The notes under the pieces: model-generated | What the model was told of the DNA's origin: nothing | The model's input: the letters and a program-made list of their open reading frames with translations, nothing else | Databases searched by the model: none | NCBI GenBank assembly: GCA_050288085.1 | Contig: JBNKDD010000080.1 | Coordinates: forward strand, 1-20,583 | Direction of reading: 5' to 3' | Source: JBNKDD01 sp050288085 | Lineage (GTDB): Bacteria; Chloroflexota; Anaerolineae; Aggregatilineales; UBA3940 | DNA: 20,583 bases | Shown: positions 6,531-13,529 of the stretch, one piece after another | How positions within the stretch are numbered: position 1 is the stretch's first letter | How the letters are laid out: every line of letters begins with the position of its first letter | Position numbers and translations under genes: made by a program

Positions 6531-7946
6531 ATGGCATCGACAAATAAAAGGCAATATTGGTGGTTGATGATTATTGGCCTGGTGCTGGTTGCCTGCCAAC
6601 CACAGGCTCCGGCAGCGCCGTTACCCAGTCCGACGCCGCCCCTGATCCCAACCGACATACCGGGCAGTGAGGCAGAAAGAGAAGCCAGCCCACAGCCACA
6701 AGACCCGTCGATTGGCATCACGGCTGAAGAGCCGCGAGCGGTCACGCTGCGCTATGTCGAAGGGGTAGTCGGTGTGGGGTCTGATGACCTGTTCCTGGCG
6801 GCTGAGGGGCAATCCCTGTTTGTGATGGAGGATATCGTCACCGGGGCGGATGGTCTGGTTGTCCTGGAACTGGATGACGGCACGCTTCTGGTCTTAGGCA
6901 GCCAATCCTGGTTGACGCTGGCCGAACTTCGCGGCAGCCCGGCAGTACCGGTTACGCGCCTGTTTCTGAATGCCGGGTCGCTGTTTACCTTCAGAGAGGG
7001 TTCCCTGCCACAAGACGCTATTTACGAGGTTGGAACGCCCAACGCTGTCGCCGCCATTCAGGGAACCATTATGGATGTCCAGGTTGATCTGGCCCTGGCG
7101 TCGCCCACCATTCTGACACCGACGCTGATCTCCGCCCAGGCAACCGGCACGCTGACCGGTGAGGAAACGCCCTTACCCACCCTGACCCTTGATTTCCGGG
7201 ATGACCTGGGTGGCCTGGCCGATTTTATGGAACTGGCCTCAGACCCATCGACCGACCTGCTGGCTACCACCGTGCGGACGGTTCAGGGATCAACTGAGCT
7301 GGTTTCTAAGGCGAGCGGCGAATCGATTATGGTGAATGGGGGGCAGGTCGGAACGGTCGATCGCAACGGCAATCTTGGCCCCGGCGGGGCGCTGGATAGG
7401 GCCAATATATCGGATCAGACGATTAACGCGCTCCGGCAAGTTGGAGAAGAAGTATTGATCGACGAACTGGTCGAAGTCCTGGACAGCTTCCCCACGCCTG
7501 TACCAACGCCGATCAGTCTGCCGCCAGTCCCGTCTAACACACCAACTCCCACCATCACGCCAACACCAACCAAAACGCCGATTCCGGCCCCGACCAATAC
7601 CCCGCTCCCGACCAACAGCCCGCCAGTGATCACCTCTGTCACTTCTAATCAGGTGGGGGATGTAACCACTGGGATAACCGTTTACATCGATATTTACTTC
7701 AGGGATGCTGATGGCAATGCGGTGACGGTTGATTTCGAGGTCTTAGTTGCGGCACCTAACCCGCCCACTCCTGCGGTGGTGGATGATACTATCACCCTAT
7801 CAGCAGCATCTCAAAAGGCAACCGCCCTACATACATCGAGGCGGCAGTGCCCGATTGGAGTTTCGAACAACATAACGCTGGGTGTAACGTTGGTCGATAA
7901 GGCAGGTCTGCGCAGCAATACACTGACCGTTGACATTGGGTGCTAA
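6531..7946 (+). CDS. FecR-domain lipoprotein with Pro/Thr-rich linker
   Basis: The 471-aa predicted lipoprotein has a short basic N-terminus, hydrophobic WWLMIIGLVLVAC and lipobox Cys22. A Pro-rich spacer leads to a FecR-type domain (about 72-190): YVEGVVGVGSDD, then MEDIVTGADGLVVLELDDGTLLVL, then VGTPNAVAAIQGTIMDVQV. A linker domain follows, then a PTPTPT / TNTPTPTITPTPTKT stretch (about 321-363) and a C-terminal Ig-like or cadherin-like beta region (about 365-471). It is probably exported and lipid-anchored on the outer face of the membrane, binding a wall polymer or other ligand. No ECF sigma factor or TonB receptor is adjacent, so a classic FecIRA role is unlikely. The upstream Shine-Dalgarno is weak. 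Confidence 0.82.
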   Translation: MASTNKRQYWWLMIIGLVLVACQPQAPAAPLPSPTPPLIPTDIPGSEAEREASPQPQDPSIGITAEEPRAVTLRYVEGVVGVGSDDLFLAAEGQSLFVMEDIVTGADGLVVLELDDGTLLVLGSQSWLTLAELRGSPAVPVTRLFLNAGSLFTFREGSLPQDAIYEVGTPNAVAAIQGTIMDVQVDLALASPTILTPTLISAQATGTLTGEETPLPTLTLDFRDDLGGLADFMELASDPSTDLLATTVRTVQGSTELVSKASGESIMVNGGQVGTVDRNGNLGPGGALDRANISDQTINALRQVGEEVLIDELVEVLDSFPTPVPTPISLPPVPSNTPTPTITPTPTKTPIPAPTNTPLPTNSPPVITSVTSNQVGDVTTGITVYIDIYFRDADGNAVTVDFEVLVAAPNPPTPAVVDDTITLSAASQKATALHTSRRQCPIGVSNNITLGVTLVDKAGLRSNTLTVDIGC

Positions 7947-7988
7947 ATGCTGCCGGTCAGTCACAACAATTTTCAAGGAAGACATGAC

Positions 7989-8417
7989 ATGAGTTCTATT
8001 CATCGATTCAAGGGAGAGTGGGGGGAGGATTTTATCTGGGATGGTGCTCGTACCAGGGTATACAGCAATGAGGCTTCCGGTGCGACCGAAACCTGGTTGA
8101 TCGGCAAGGCGGACAAAGCCGAGAATTTCGCCATGCGCTATTATGAGCTTCAACCGGGGGGGCATTCCCGCGAGGAATATCATCCGTATGATCATGGTGT
8201 TCTGTTCATCCGGGGCAGCGGGGAGGTCTTGATCGGTGAGGAGGTTCATCACATCGAGCAGGGAGACGTGGTCTATATCTCCCCCGACGAAGTCCACCAG
8301 ATCAGGAATACGGGGGAAGACCCACTTGGTTGGATATGTATCATCCCGGCCCGCCGCCAGAAGCAGGGCAAAACAGTCTGGTCAGAGGAAGGGTTGGACG
8401 ATCTCCAGGTGACCTGA
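7989..8417 (+). CDS. Cupin-domain protein
   Basis: The 142-aa single-domain cupin has motif 1 around PGGHSREEYHPYDHGVLFIRGSG and motif 2 GDVVYISPDEVHQIRN, which fits the G-x5-P-x-x-x-x-H-x3-N pattern. Several His residues could bind metal, but the motif 1 Glu position is not clearly kept. It is a small cytoplasmic beta-barrel; possible roles include sugar or amino-acid metabolite sensing, isomerase or dioxygenase activity, and none is decided by sequence. The ATG at 7989 is chosen over the in-frame ATG at 7947 because AAGGA lies 9 bases upstream. A hairpin-type terminator follows. Confidence 0.82.
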   Translation: MSSIHRFKGEWGEDFIWDGARTRVYSNEASGATETWLIGKADKAENFAMRYYELQPGGHSREEYHPYDHGVLFIRGSGEVLIGEEVHHIEQGDVVYISPDEVHQIRNTGEDPLGWICIIPARRQKQGKTVWSEEGLDDLQVT

Positions 8418-8499
8418 TCTCCCGGTGAAACAGTCCTGTATTCAACTCTCAATCCAATAGTTCTAGTTGCATCAGCCCGATGCTTTGAGTATGATGTGA

Positions 8500-8528
8500 G
8501 ACCGGTTTCCGATAGGAATCCGGTCTTT
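8500..8528 (+). terminator. Probable intrinsic terminator after the cupin gene
   Basis: GACCGGTTTCC (8500-8510), loop GATA, then GGAATCCGGTC (8515-8525) form an 11-bp stem with one mismatch, followed by TTTAAA. The U-run is short, so efficiency is uncertain. Confidence 0.6.
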
Positions 8529-8619
8529 AAAGATTAAATCCTTCAAATACTTCGCGCGCTCATCAGGCTTTCGTTTTGTCCTATCGTTCCTCCCAGCCTC
8601 ATTGCCAAAGGAGGTCAGC

Positions 8620-10149
8620 ATGATCGAAGCTGTCCAACAACGGGTTAGATTACGTGGTAAATACCAGGTCGAATTCAAGTTCGATTATGAACTGTTGAAA
8701 GGGAAGCAAACGTCCTATCAGATTTCGACGTATATCTTCTTCCCTAAGACGTTGGGGATCAATCCAAGCAGTTATTCAAAGAGCACCTTTTACCGGGAAA
8801 CCCAGAACTATATCCGGCTCAAAACCCCTGAGTTGACGCTGCGAGACTTTACGGAGCTATCTACCTCGCCGCTGAACAGCATCGCCGTGGTGATCGGCAC
8901 CGAGGGTTGGGCGGCTAATTCCCGCTATAACAATCAGTTGAAACGCCATTTCAAGTTCTTGAGTGCGATGTTCAAGACGGCCCTGCGGGAGCATTTTAAC
9001 CTGATCTACCAGCGGATCGCGGAGGCTGCACCCGACAGCAAAATCCACCTGCTGATCGCCAATCTGATCGAGGATTTCCTGGTCGAAAGCGAGAAGATCA
9101 CCACCCGATATCGGTCATACTTCTCATACTTCAACCTGCCTAATGTAGACCCGGAAGTCTTTTCCGCCTACCAACTAACGGACGAGTCGCTCAGTCTCCA
9201 GGTCGAAGAACATGCCATCAAGATGTTCGAGATTGTCGATCAGCATATCACCAAAAAGGGAGAGCGGGCGGAATTCATTGAAGCGTTGACGGCCTGCGCC
9301 CAGGCTGAAGTCAAGTATCGCCGGTCGCTTGGCTACCCGTCGATTCTGGACCCGGACGGTGACAACGAGGGATTCCTGTATCACACCTCGGTCTTGAAGA
9401 AATATGCTTACAGCGTCCTGCTGCTCTCGACGAATATGCGCCGGGAGGGAACCGGGTTGGAACAACTGCTGTTTGCCATTGCTGCCGGGGCAGCGATGTT
9501 ATTTGCTACGATTGTTGGCTTTTACTTCCAGCAGCGGTTTGGTAATTTTACCTTCCCATTCCTGATTGCCCTGGTCGTTGGATATATGTTCAAAGATCGG
9601 CTAAAGGTCTTTTTTCAGCATTTCTTCGCCCGGTATCTACAAAACAGGCTGTTCGATCACCGGATCATCATCCGCACCCCGGACGGCCAACGCAAGCTGG
9701 GTATCCTGCGGGAGAAGATGCTGTTTGTCTCTGAGCAGGATATTCCAAAAGCGATCCTCAAACGCCGGAGTCAGAACCGGCTGATGGATCGGGATAGTGA
9801 TGGGCGCGGCGAGTATGTGATTCTGCACATGAAGGAGATTGTGCTGTTTAATCGCAACTTCGAAGCGGCCTATGCCAATATGCCGGAGATCACGGGAATT
9901 AATGATATTACCCGCTACGATCTCCGTAAGTATCTCCGAAAAATGGGGAATACGTCAGAGGAGCGGATTTACGTCGATGGGGGGGAGCTGCGAAGTGTAA
10001 CCTGCCAGCATGTCTACCACATGAATATGATTTCCCGCTACCGGTCTACCTCGCCGGAAAAAGATAAAACCTATCGCCGGGTGCGGTTGGTGCTGAATCG
10101 GAAGGGAGTTCAGCGGGTGGAGCATGTCCCGTTTATCCCGCCTGGATAA
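8620..10149 (+). CDS. Membrane protein of unknown function, two central TM helices
   Basis: I do not recognise this 509-aa protein. The N-terminal half (1-280) is soluble-looking, rich in charged and aromatic residues and probably helical. Two adjacent hydrophobic helices follow (about 283-303, LLFAIAAGAAMLFATIVGF, and 309-327, FTFPFLIALVVGYMF). A basic segment FKDRLKVFFQHFFARYLQNRLFD and a C-terminal soluble domain (about 345-509) complete it. That domain contains DRDSDGRGEYVILHMKEIVLFNRN and HVYHMNMISRYRS. The hairpin-like pair of helices would put both soluble halves on the same side, probably the cytoplasm. The ATG at 8620 is preferred over TTG at 8602 because AAAGGAGGT sits just upstream. 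It is transcribed in the same direction as the SRP RNA gene, which has its own promoter. Confidence 0.8.
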   Translation: MIEAVQQRVRLRGKYQVEFKFDYELLKGKQTSYQISTYIFFPKTLGINPSSYSKSTFYRETQNYIRLKTPELTLRDFTELSTSPLNSIAVVIGTEGWAANSRYNNQLKRHFKFLSAMFKTALREHFNLIYQRIAEAAPDSKIHLLIANLIEDFLVESEKITTRYRSYFSYFNLPNVDPEVFSAYQLTDESLSLQVEEHAIKMFEIVDQHITKKGERAEFIEALTACAQAEVKYRRSLGYPSILDPDGDNEGFLYHTSVLKKYAYSVLLLSTNMRREGTGLEQLLFAIAAGAAMLFATIVGFYFQQRFGNFTFPFLIALVVGYMFKDRLKVFFQHFFARYLQNRLFDHRIIIRTPDGQRKLGILREKMLFVSEQDIPKAILKRRSQNRLMDRDSDGRGEYVILHMKEIVLFNRNFEAAYANMPEITGINDITRYDLRKYLRKMGNTSEERIYVDGGELRSVTCQHVYHMNMISRYRSTSPEKDKTYRRVRLVLNRKGVQRVEHVPFIPPG

Positions 10150-10167
10150 GAAACTATCAGCACCCCA

Positions 10168-10196
10168 TTGACAACTTGGGTACCCTTCGTTAGTAT
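10168..10196 (+). promoter_or_regulatory. Sigma-A-type promoter of the SRP RNA
   Basis: -35 TTGACA (10168-10173), a 17-bp spacer and -10 TAGTAT (10191-10196). The predicted start, near 10203, lies shortly before the 5' strand of the RNA closing helix at 10216. It is one of the two best promoters in the window, the other belonging to the tRNA. Confidence 0.85.
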
Positions 10197-10215
10197 TGGC
10201 CCTATCAATCCCTCA

Positions 10216-10350
10216 GGGAAGGTATTAGGGAGAGGGTTGGGTCCTGCGCGGCGGATGCCGTCGAACCTGGTCAGATCCGAGAGGAAGCAGCCATAAGGCG
10301 AGTCGTCCGGGTGCCGCAGGGCTGCCTGGCCCTTTCCCCAATGCCTTCCC
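10216..10350 (+). ncRNA. ffs: Signal recognition particle RNA (bacterial small/4.5S type)
   Basis: The conserved helix 8 apex is present: TGGTCAGATCC, tetraloop GAGA, then GGAAGCAGCC (10268-10292), the binding site for Ffh. Flanking strands pair into a long rod: CCTGC (10243-10247) with GCAGG (10316-10320), GGGAGAGGG with GGCCCTTTCCCC, and a closing helix GGGAAGGTATT (10216-10226) with AATGCCTTCCC (10340-10350). The predicted RNA is about 135 nt, somewhat longer than the 114-nt E. coli RNA. No Alu-type domain is seen, so it is not the long Bacillus form. T6 (10351-10356) directly follows the closing helix and may mark termination. The tetraloop is GAGA rather than the common GGAA, still a GNRA loop. 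Exact ends are approximate. Confidence 0.92.
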
Positions 10351-10380
10351 TTTTTTGTTGTTAATCACACGGTTCGTGTA

Positions 10381-10409
10381 GTAGGGGGCGAGATATATCT
10401 CGCCCCTAC
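10381..10409. repeat. 29-bp palindrome, GTAGGGGCG-arm family
   Basis: A perfect core CGAGATATATCTCG is flanked by GTAGGGGG and CCCCTAC. It is the same element as 6464-6491 with one extra G. It lies between the SRP RNA 3' end and the stop codon of the convergent minus-strand gene (18 bases beyond that stop), where a bidirectional hairpin could insulate the two transcripts. Confidence 0.8.
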
Positions 10410-10427
10410 CGTGTTTCATTTTTGCCT

Positions 10428-11543
10428 TCACTGCCGTTTCCGGTTCCAGAAGACGACGATCTTTTGAAGGAAAACCTTGACCGACTCGTCCGGTATCTGG
10501 TCAATGTTGGTGTAGATTTCTCCCTCGACATCAAACAACAGGCGGCCATCCTCAGCCAGCCGGACGTGTATCTGCCGACCGGCCAGCGGTTCGTAGCGTT
10601 CCAGTCCGGCCTGTACCAACTCTTCAAGCTGATCGACTAACTGCTGATTAGGGGCTTCAATTCGCTGGGGCGGGCTGGGGATCAGGGTGAAGACCAGGAA
10701 AAACAGCCCGACCGATCCCAGCATGGCGAAAAGCAGGAACCCGGCTTTTGGATGACCGGTCAAACCGGCATTCTGGGGATTGGTGGGCGCATACTGGATC
10801 ATGATGGATTCCGCCCTGGCTAATCCGGCCTTAACCTGTATCTCCTGCTCTACCCGCTCACCGTTTGGCGGATCAAAGCTGAATCGGATGGTGGGACGCT
10901 GTGGATTATAGTCGAATACCGCCTGTATCTGGGCCTCTGTTACGACCCCCATATTGCGAGTCTCCAACCAGGCGGCATACTGGCGGACAGCGGCATTGAG
11001 GGCCAGCAGATTGAGGATCACCAGCCCCAGGATCACGACCAGTCGCAGGGTGGGCGGTCGCTGCCCAGGGACAGGCGGCCTGGCATAGCGCACCCGTTCA
11101 CGGAACTGCTGGGTCGGAAATGCGCTGATCAGAAATCCGACTGCCAGCAGATAAACAAAGGCAGCGCTGATCGTCATGGCAAGCGCTGTCCTGTTCAGGA
11201 CGCGGCTGCCGTCGATCACCGAGATATCGGGATTATCGGGAAGATAACGCACCGTGACGGGCGAACCGGCCTCAAGCGTCATACCACGACGGACGACTTC
11301 CCATTTGGTGATGGTCCGTTTACCGGCTTCAAATTGATAGACCACCGGGTAACTGATTGCCAGGAAGCCGGGCTGATCGACCGATTCGACCACGCCTTCT
11401 ACGGTCGTTCCGGTGTCGCCAAGCTGCTGTGAGGCTTCCCATAACGGTGGTATGGCCCGGAAGAAGGTCAGCCCGATGAGGGCAATCGTCAGGCTGAACA
11501 CCACCCGGATCACCGGGCCAAGCCAGTATTGTTGTCTGAACAA
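10428..11543 (-). CDS. DUF3592-like membrane protein with two repeats
   Basis: The protein is about 371 aa and has four hydrophobic helices: about 9-28, 118-138, 164-184 and 268-290. Between the first pair is a DUF3592-type beta domain: TTVEGVVESVDQ, then YPVVYQFEAGKR, then GSPVTVRYLPDNPDISVID. Between the second pair is a related domain: VTEAQIQAVFDYNP, then TIRFSFDPPNGERVEQE, then IMIQYAPTNPQNAGL. The gene therefore looks like an internal duplication of a TM-beta-TM unit, followed by a C-terminal cytoplasmic tail of about 75 aa. Function is unknown. TTG at 11543 is preferred because GAGGGG is 7 bases upstream; the in-frame TTG at 11549 would sit directly against that site. It follows the 60-aa gene by 24 bases, probably one transcript. 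Confidence 0.75.
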   Translation of the reverse strand: MFRQQYWLGPVIRVVFSLTIALIGLTFFRAIPPLWEASQQLGDTGTTVEGVVESVDQPGFLAISYPVVYQFEAGKRTITKWEVVRRGMTLEAGSPVTVRYLPDNPDISVIDGSRVLNRTALAMTISAAFVYLLAVGFLISAFPTQQFRERVRYARPPVPGQRPPTLRLVVILGLVILNLLALNAAVRQYAAWLETRNMGVVTEAQIQAVFDYNPQRPTIRFSFDPPNGERVEQEIQVKAGLARAESIMIQYAPTNPQNAGLTGHPKAGFLLFAMLGSVGLFFLVFTLIPSPPQRIEAPNQQLVDQLEELVQAGLERYEPLAGRQIHVRLAEDGRLLFDVEGEIYTNIDQIPDESVKVFLQKIVVFWNRKRQ

Positions 11544-11567
11544 TGTCAATCCCCTCTCATGTATCCG

Positions 11568-11750
11568 TTATCCGTCATCATCCTCGCATTCGCCATCAAC
11601 GTCACCTTCTACCAGGGCGTCGTAAATACGGGCGAGGTGTTCGTTGATCACAGCCACCTCCTGCTCGGAAAGATAGATTCCCCCGGTATCAAAGGGTTGG
11701 GCATTGGCAAGCAGCCGTGAGACTTCATACAGCCGGTCGATGTTGTCCAT
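11568..11750 (-). CDS. Small acidic hypothetical protein (60 aa)
   Basis: I do not recognise it. The protein begins MDNIDRLYEVSRLLANAQPF, looks helical throughout, and ends in a strongly acidic tail (GDVDGECEDDDG). GGGAG about 9 bases upstream of the ATG and codon use with GC-rich third positions support a real gene. It sits just upstream of the DUF3592-like gene on the same strand and is likely cotranscribed. No known domain or metal motif is evident. Confidence 0.55.
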   Translation of the reverse strand: MDNIDRLYEVSRLLANAQPFDTGGIYLSEQEVAVINEHLARIYDALVEGDVDGECEDDDG

Positions 11751-11821
11751 AGAAAAAAATCTCCCGCTTCAAAGATAGCATTGATGATCAACCGGGACAA
11801 ACAGGTAGCACCCAGCCAAAC

Positions 11822-11850
11822 AAAAAAGACGCAGCCATGCTCATGCTGCG
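11822..11850 (-). terminator. Intrinsic terminator after the 68-aa gene
   Basis: On the minus strand, a stem CGCAGC (11845-11850) / GCTGCG (11830-11835) encloses a loop of 9 bases. It is followed by TC and T6 (11822-11827). It ends the 68-aa gene transcript 24 bases past its stop, so the 60-aa gene downstream needs its own promoter. Confidence 0.75.
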
Positions 11851-11873
11851 CCTTGAGTTTTCGACAGTTCGGG

Positions 11874-12080
11874 CTAATTGGCGCTGAAGAGCCACTTGCC
11901 AGATGATGCTACCAGCACCGCCGCGAGTTTGAGATATTCCTCAGAGGTCACCTCACCGCGGGTCAGCATCAGGTCGAGGGTCAGGTTGAGCGCCGCTACC
12001 GGATGGAGCTGCGGCATCCGCTCACGTAGTTCGCGCACGGCGGGCAGCGATTGGGGTTGAGGTGGCACACTGTTATCCAT
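11874..12080 (-). CDS. Small hypothetical protein (68 aa)
   Basis: Not recognised. It reads MDNSVPPQPQ, then a mostly helical region with ALNLTLDLMLTRGEVTSEEYLKLAAVLVASSG. That pattern suggests a small two-helix fold (an acidic TSEEYLKL turn). AAGGA lies 8 bases upstream of the ATG and a clear intrinsic terminator follows, so it is probably a real single gene. A TATACT hexamer on the minus strand (12124-12129) is a candidate -10 box, without a good -35. Confidence 0.65.
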   Translation of the reverse strand: MDNSVPPQPQSLPAVRELRERMPQLHPVAALNLTLDLMLTRGEVTSEEYLKLAAVLVASSGKWLFSAN

Positions 12081-12200
12081 TGTTCAGTTCCTTTTGCTTA
12101 ACATTCCAAACTAACACAGTCTTAGTATAGCGGGTTGGAACAAGGATTTCCGTTAGATTAGCGTAAACATCTGCGCCAAATTCATCTTGATAAAATCCTG

Positions 12201-12206
12201 TATAAT
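12201..12206 (+). promoter_or_regulatory. Candidate -10 box for the baeRF gene
   Basis: A perfect TATAAT lies about 68 bases before the GTG start. No convincing -35 is seen at 16-18 bp, so this is a weak call. The gap 12081-12273 otherwise holds nothing recognisable. Confidence 0.35.
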
Positions 12207-12273
12207 GAGAATAACGACTTAAAAATGCCACGCATCGCCGCTTTCCCCGCTTATTTTCAAAAGGAGATGTGCC

Positions 12274-13437
12274 GTGAAGGTCTTAACCCAGGCGGAACTC
12301 AGGCCATTGATCGAGACACGCGACGATCCCTGCATCTCGATTTTTATCCCCACCTATCGCGCAGGCGCAGATATCCAGCAGAATCCCACTGCCCTAAAAA
12401 ACCAGTTGAAAGTCGTTGAGAGCCAGTTGGCGGCACGCGGTTGGCGTACTGCCCAGGTCGAATCCTTTCTGGGGCCGATCCAGAAGCTGGTTGCTGACAC
12501 GCCTTTCTGGCAGGAACAAAGCGATGGACTGGCTATCTTTCTCTCCCCAGAGTTGTTTGTGTATTATCGCCTGCCGCTGACCTTTGACCCCCAGGCGGTG
12601 GTCGGCAACCGGTTTATGATCAAGCCGCTCTTGCCGTTGTTTACCGGCGATGGACAGTTCTACCTGCTGGCCCTCAGCCAGAACGAGGTACGGCTGTTCC
12701 AGGGGACACGCTACGGTGTCGGTGCGATTAACCTGACGAGCCTGCCGGAAAGCCTCAGCAAGGCACTCTGGTATGAAAGTATCGAAAAGCAGCACCGCTT
12801 TGTCGGGGCCTCCAGTGCTCCCGGTGGCGGGAGCGGGCAGACGGCGTTTCAGGGGCGCGGCGGTGGCGCGGATGCGGACAAGAAAGACCGGATTAAACAA
12901 TATTTCCGGCAGATCGATGGGGCTTTGCAACCGTTCCTTGCCAAGCAAAATATCCCGTTGATATTAGCCGGGGTGGATTACCTGCATCCGATTTACCGGG
13001 AAGCTAACTCCTACCCGCACCTGACCGGGCAGGGCATCATCGGGAACCCTGAAGAACTCAGCCCCCAGGATTTACACCGGCAGGCATGGCAGATTCTCCA
13101 ACCGCAGTTCGATGCCGAAATCGAGGAGGCTGCCGGGTTATATCTGCATTTCGAGGGCACCAATCGGGCCACGACCGATCTAAAGGAGATCGTCTCGGCG
13201 GCTCACTATGGACGCATTGAGGTGCTGTTGATGGCGCTTGATGCGCATCAGATGGGAACCTTCGACCGGGAAACCGGGGTGGTTCATCTGGGGGAAGAGG
13301 CCAATCCTGATGGTGAGGTGATCGACCTGGTTAATCATGCCATTCGCCGGACGCTGCTTGCTAAGGGATCGGTGTACGCCGTTTCCCCCGATCAGGTGCC
13401 CGATGGGGCATTGATGGCGGCGGTACTGCGGTATTGA
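12274..13437 (+). CDS. baeRF-family protein (bacterial eRF1-like)
   Basis: The 387-aa protein resembles the bacterial archaeo-eukaryotic release factor (baeRF) families, relatives of eRF1/Pelota. Family-like features are PCISIFIPTYRAGADIQQNPTALKN near the N-terminus, PLLPLFTGDGQFYLLALSQNEVRLFQG in the middle, and a C-terminal eL30/RNase-H-like part ending AVSPDQVPDGALMAAVLRY. A Gly-rich loop runs GGGSGQTAFQGRGGG; G188-Q189 lies where a GGQ-like catalytic loop could be, but this is only an observation. Known family proposals include ribosome rescue or termination, largely unproven. The GTG start has AAGGAGAT ideally placed. It is cytoplasmic and stands alone between divergent and convergent neighbours. 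Confidence 0.75.
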   Translation: MKVLTQAELRPLIETRDDPCISIFIPTYRAGADIQQNPTALKNQLKVVESQLAARGWRTAQVESFLGPIQKLVADTPFWQEQSDGLAIFLSPELFVYYRLPLTFDPQAVVGNRFMIKPLLPLFTGDGQFYLLALSQNEVRLFQGTRYGVGAINLTSLPESLSKALWYESIEKQHRFVGASSAPGGGSGQTAFQGRGGGADADKKDRIKQYFRQIDGALQPFLAKQNIPLILAGVDYLHPIYREANSYPHLTGQGIIGNPEELSPQDLHRQAWQILQPQFDAEIEEAAGLYLHFEGTNRATTDLKEIVSAAHYGRIEVLLMALDAHQMGTFDRETGVVHLGEEANPDGEVIDLVNHAIRRTLLAKGSVYAVSPDQVPDGALMAAVLRY

Positions 13438-13461
13438 GAATCGCACAGCCCTCACCCTAAA

Positions 13462-13484
13462 TCCCTCTCCCTGAGGGAGAGGGA
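13462..13484. repeat. 23-bp palindrome between convergent genes
   Basis: TCCCTCTCCCT (13462-13472), a single central G, then AGGGAGAGGGA (13474-13484) form a perfect hairpin. It is preceded by CCTCACCC, similar to the end of the 5312-5440 element. It sits 24 bases after the baeRF stop and 45 bases from the stop of the converging permease, where a shared hairpin would fit. No U-run is present on either side. Confidence 0.6.
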
Positions 13485-13529
13485 CTTAAAAATCAGTTGG
13501 CGGGAGGAATATCTTCTCAACCACAGGGT

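Noticed and set aside
5724..6599. 291-aa minus-strand open frame
   Set aside because: Antisense to the P1 peptidase gene, a GC-rich shadow frame with Ala/Pro/Thr-rich translation and no motif.
7415..7642. Gly/Val-rich open frame antisense to the FecR lipoprotein
   Set aside because: It is the complement of the Pro/Thr linker codons (ACC/CCG antisense gives GVGV). The same happens at 17059-17268 against the other lipoprotein.
7947..7988. Upstream ATG for the cupin
   Set aside because: It directly abuts the lipoprotein stop without a ribosome site, whereas AAGGA precedes the ATG at 7989 and the cupin domain starts after it.
8602..8619. TTG start for the 509-aa protein
   Set aside because: The Shine-Dalgarno AAAGGAGGT lies downstream of this TTG and serves the ATG at 8620.
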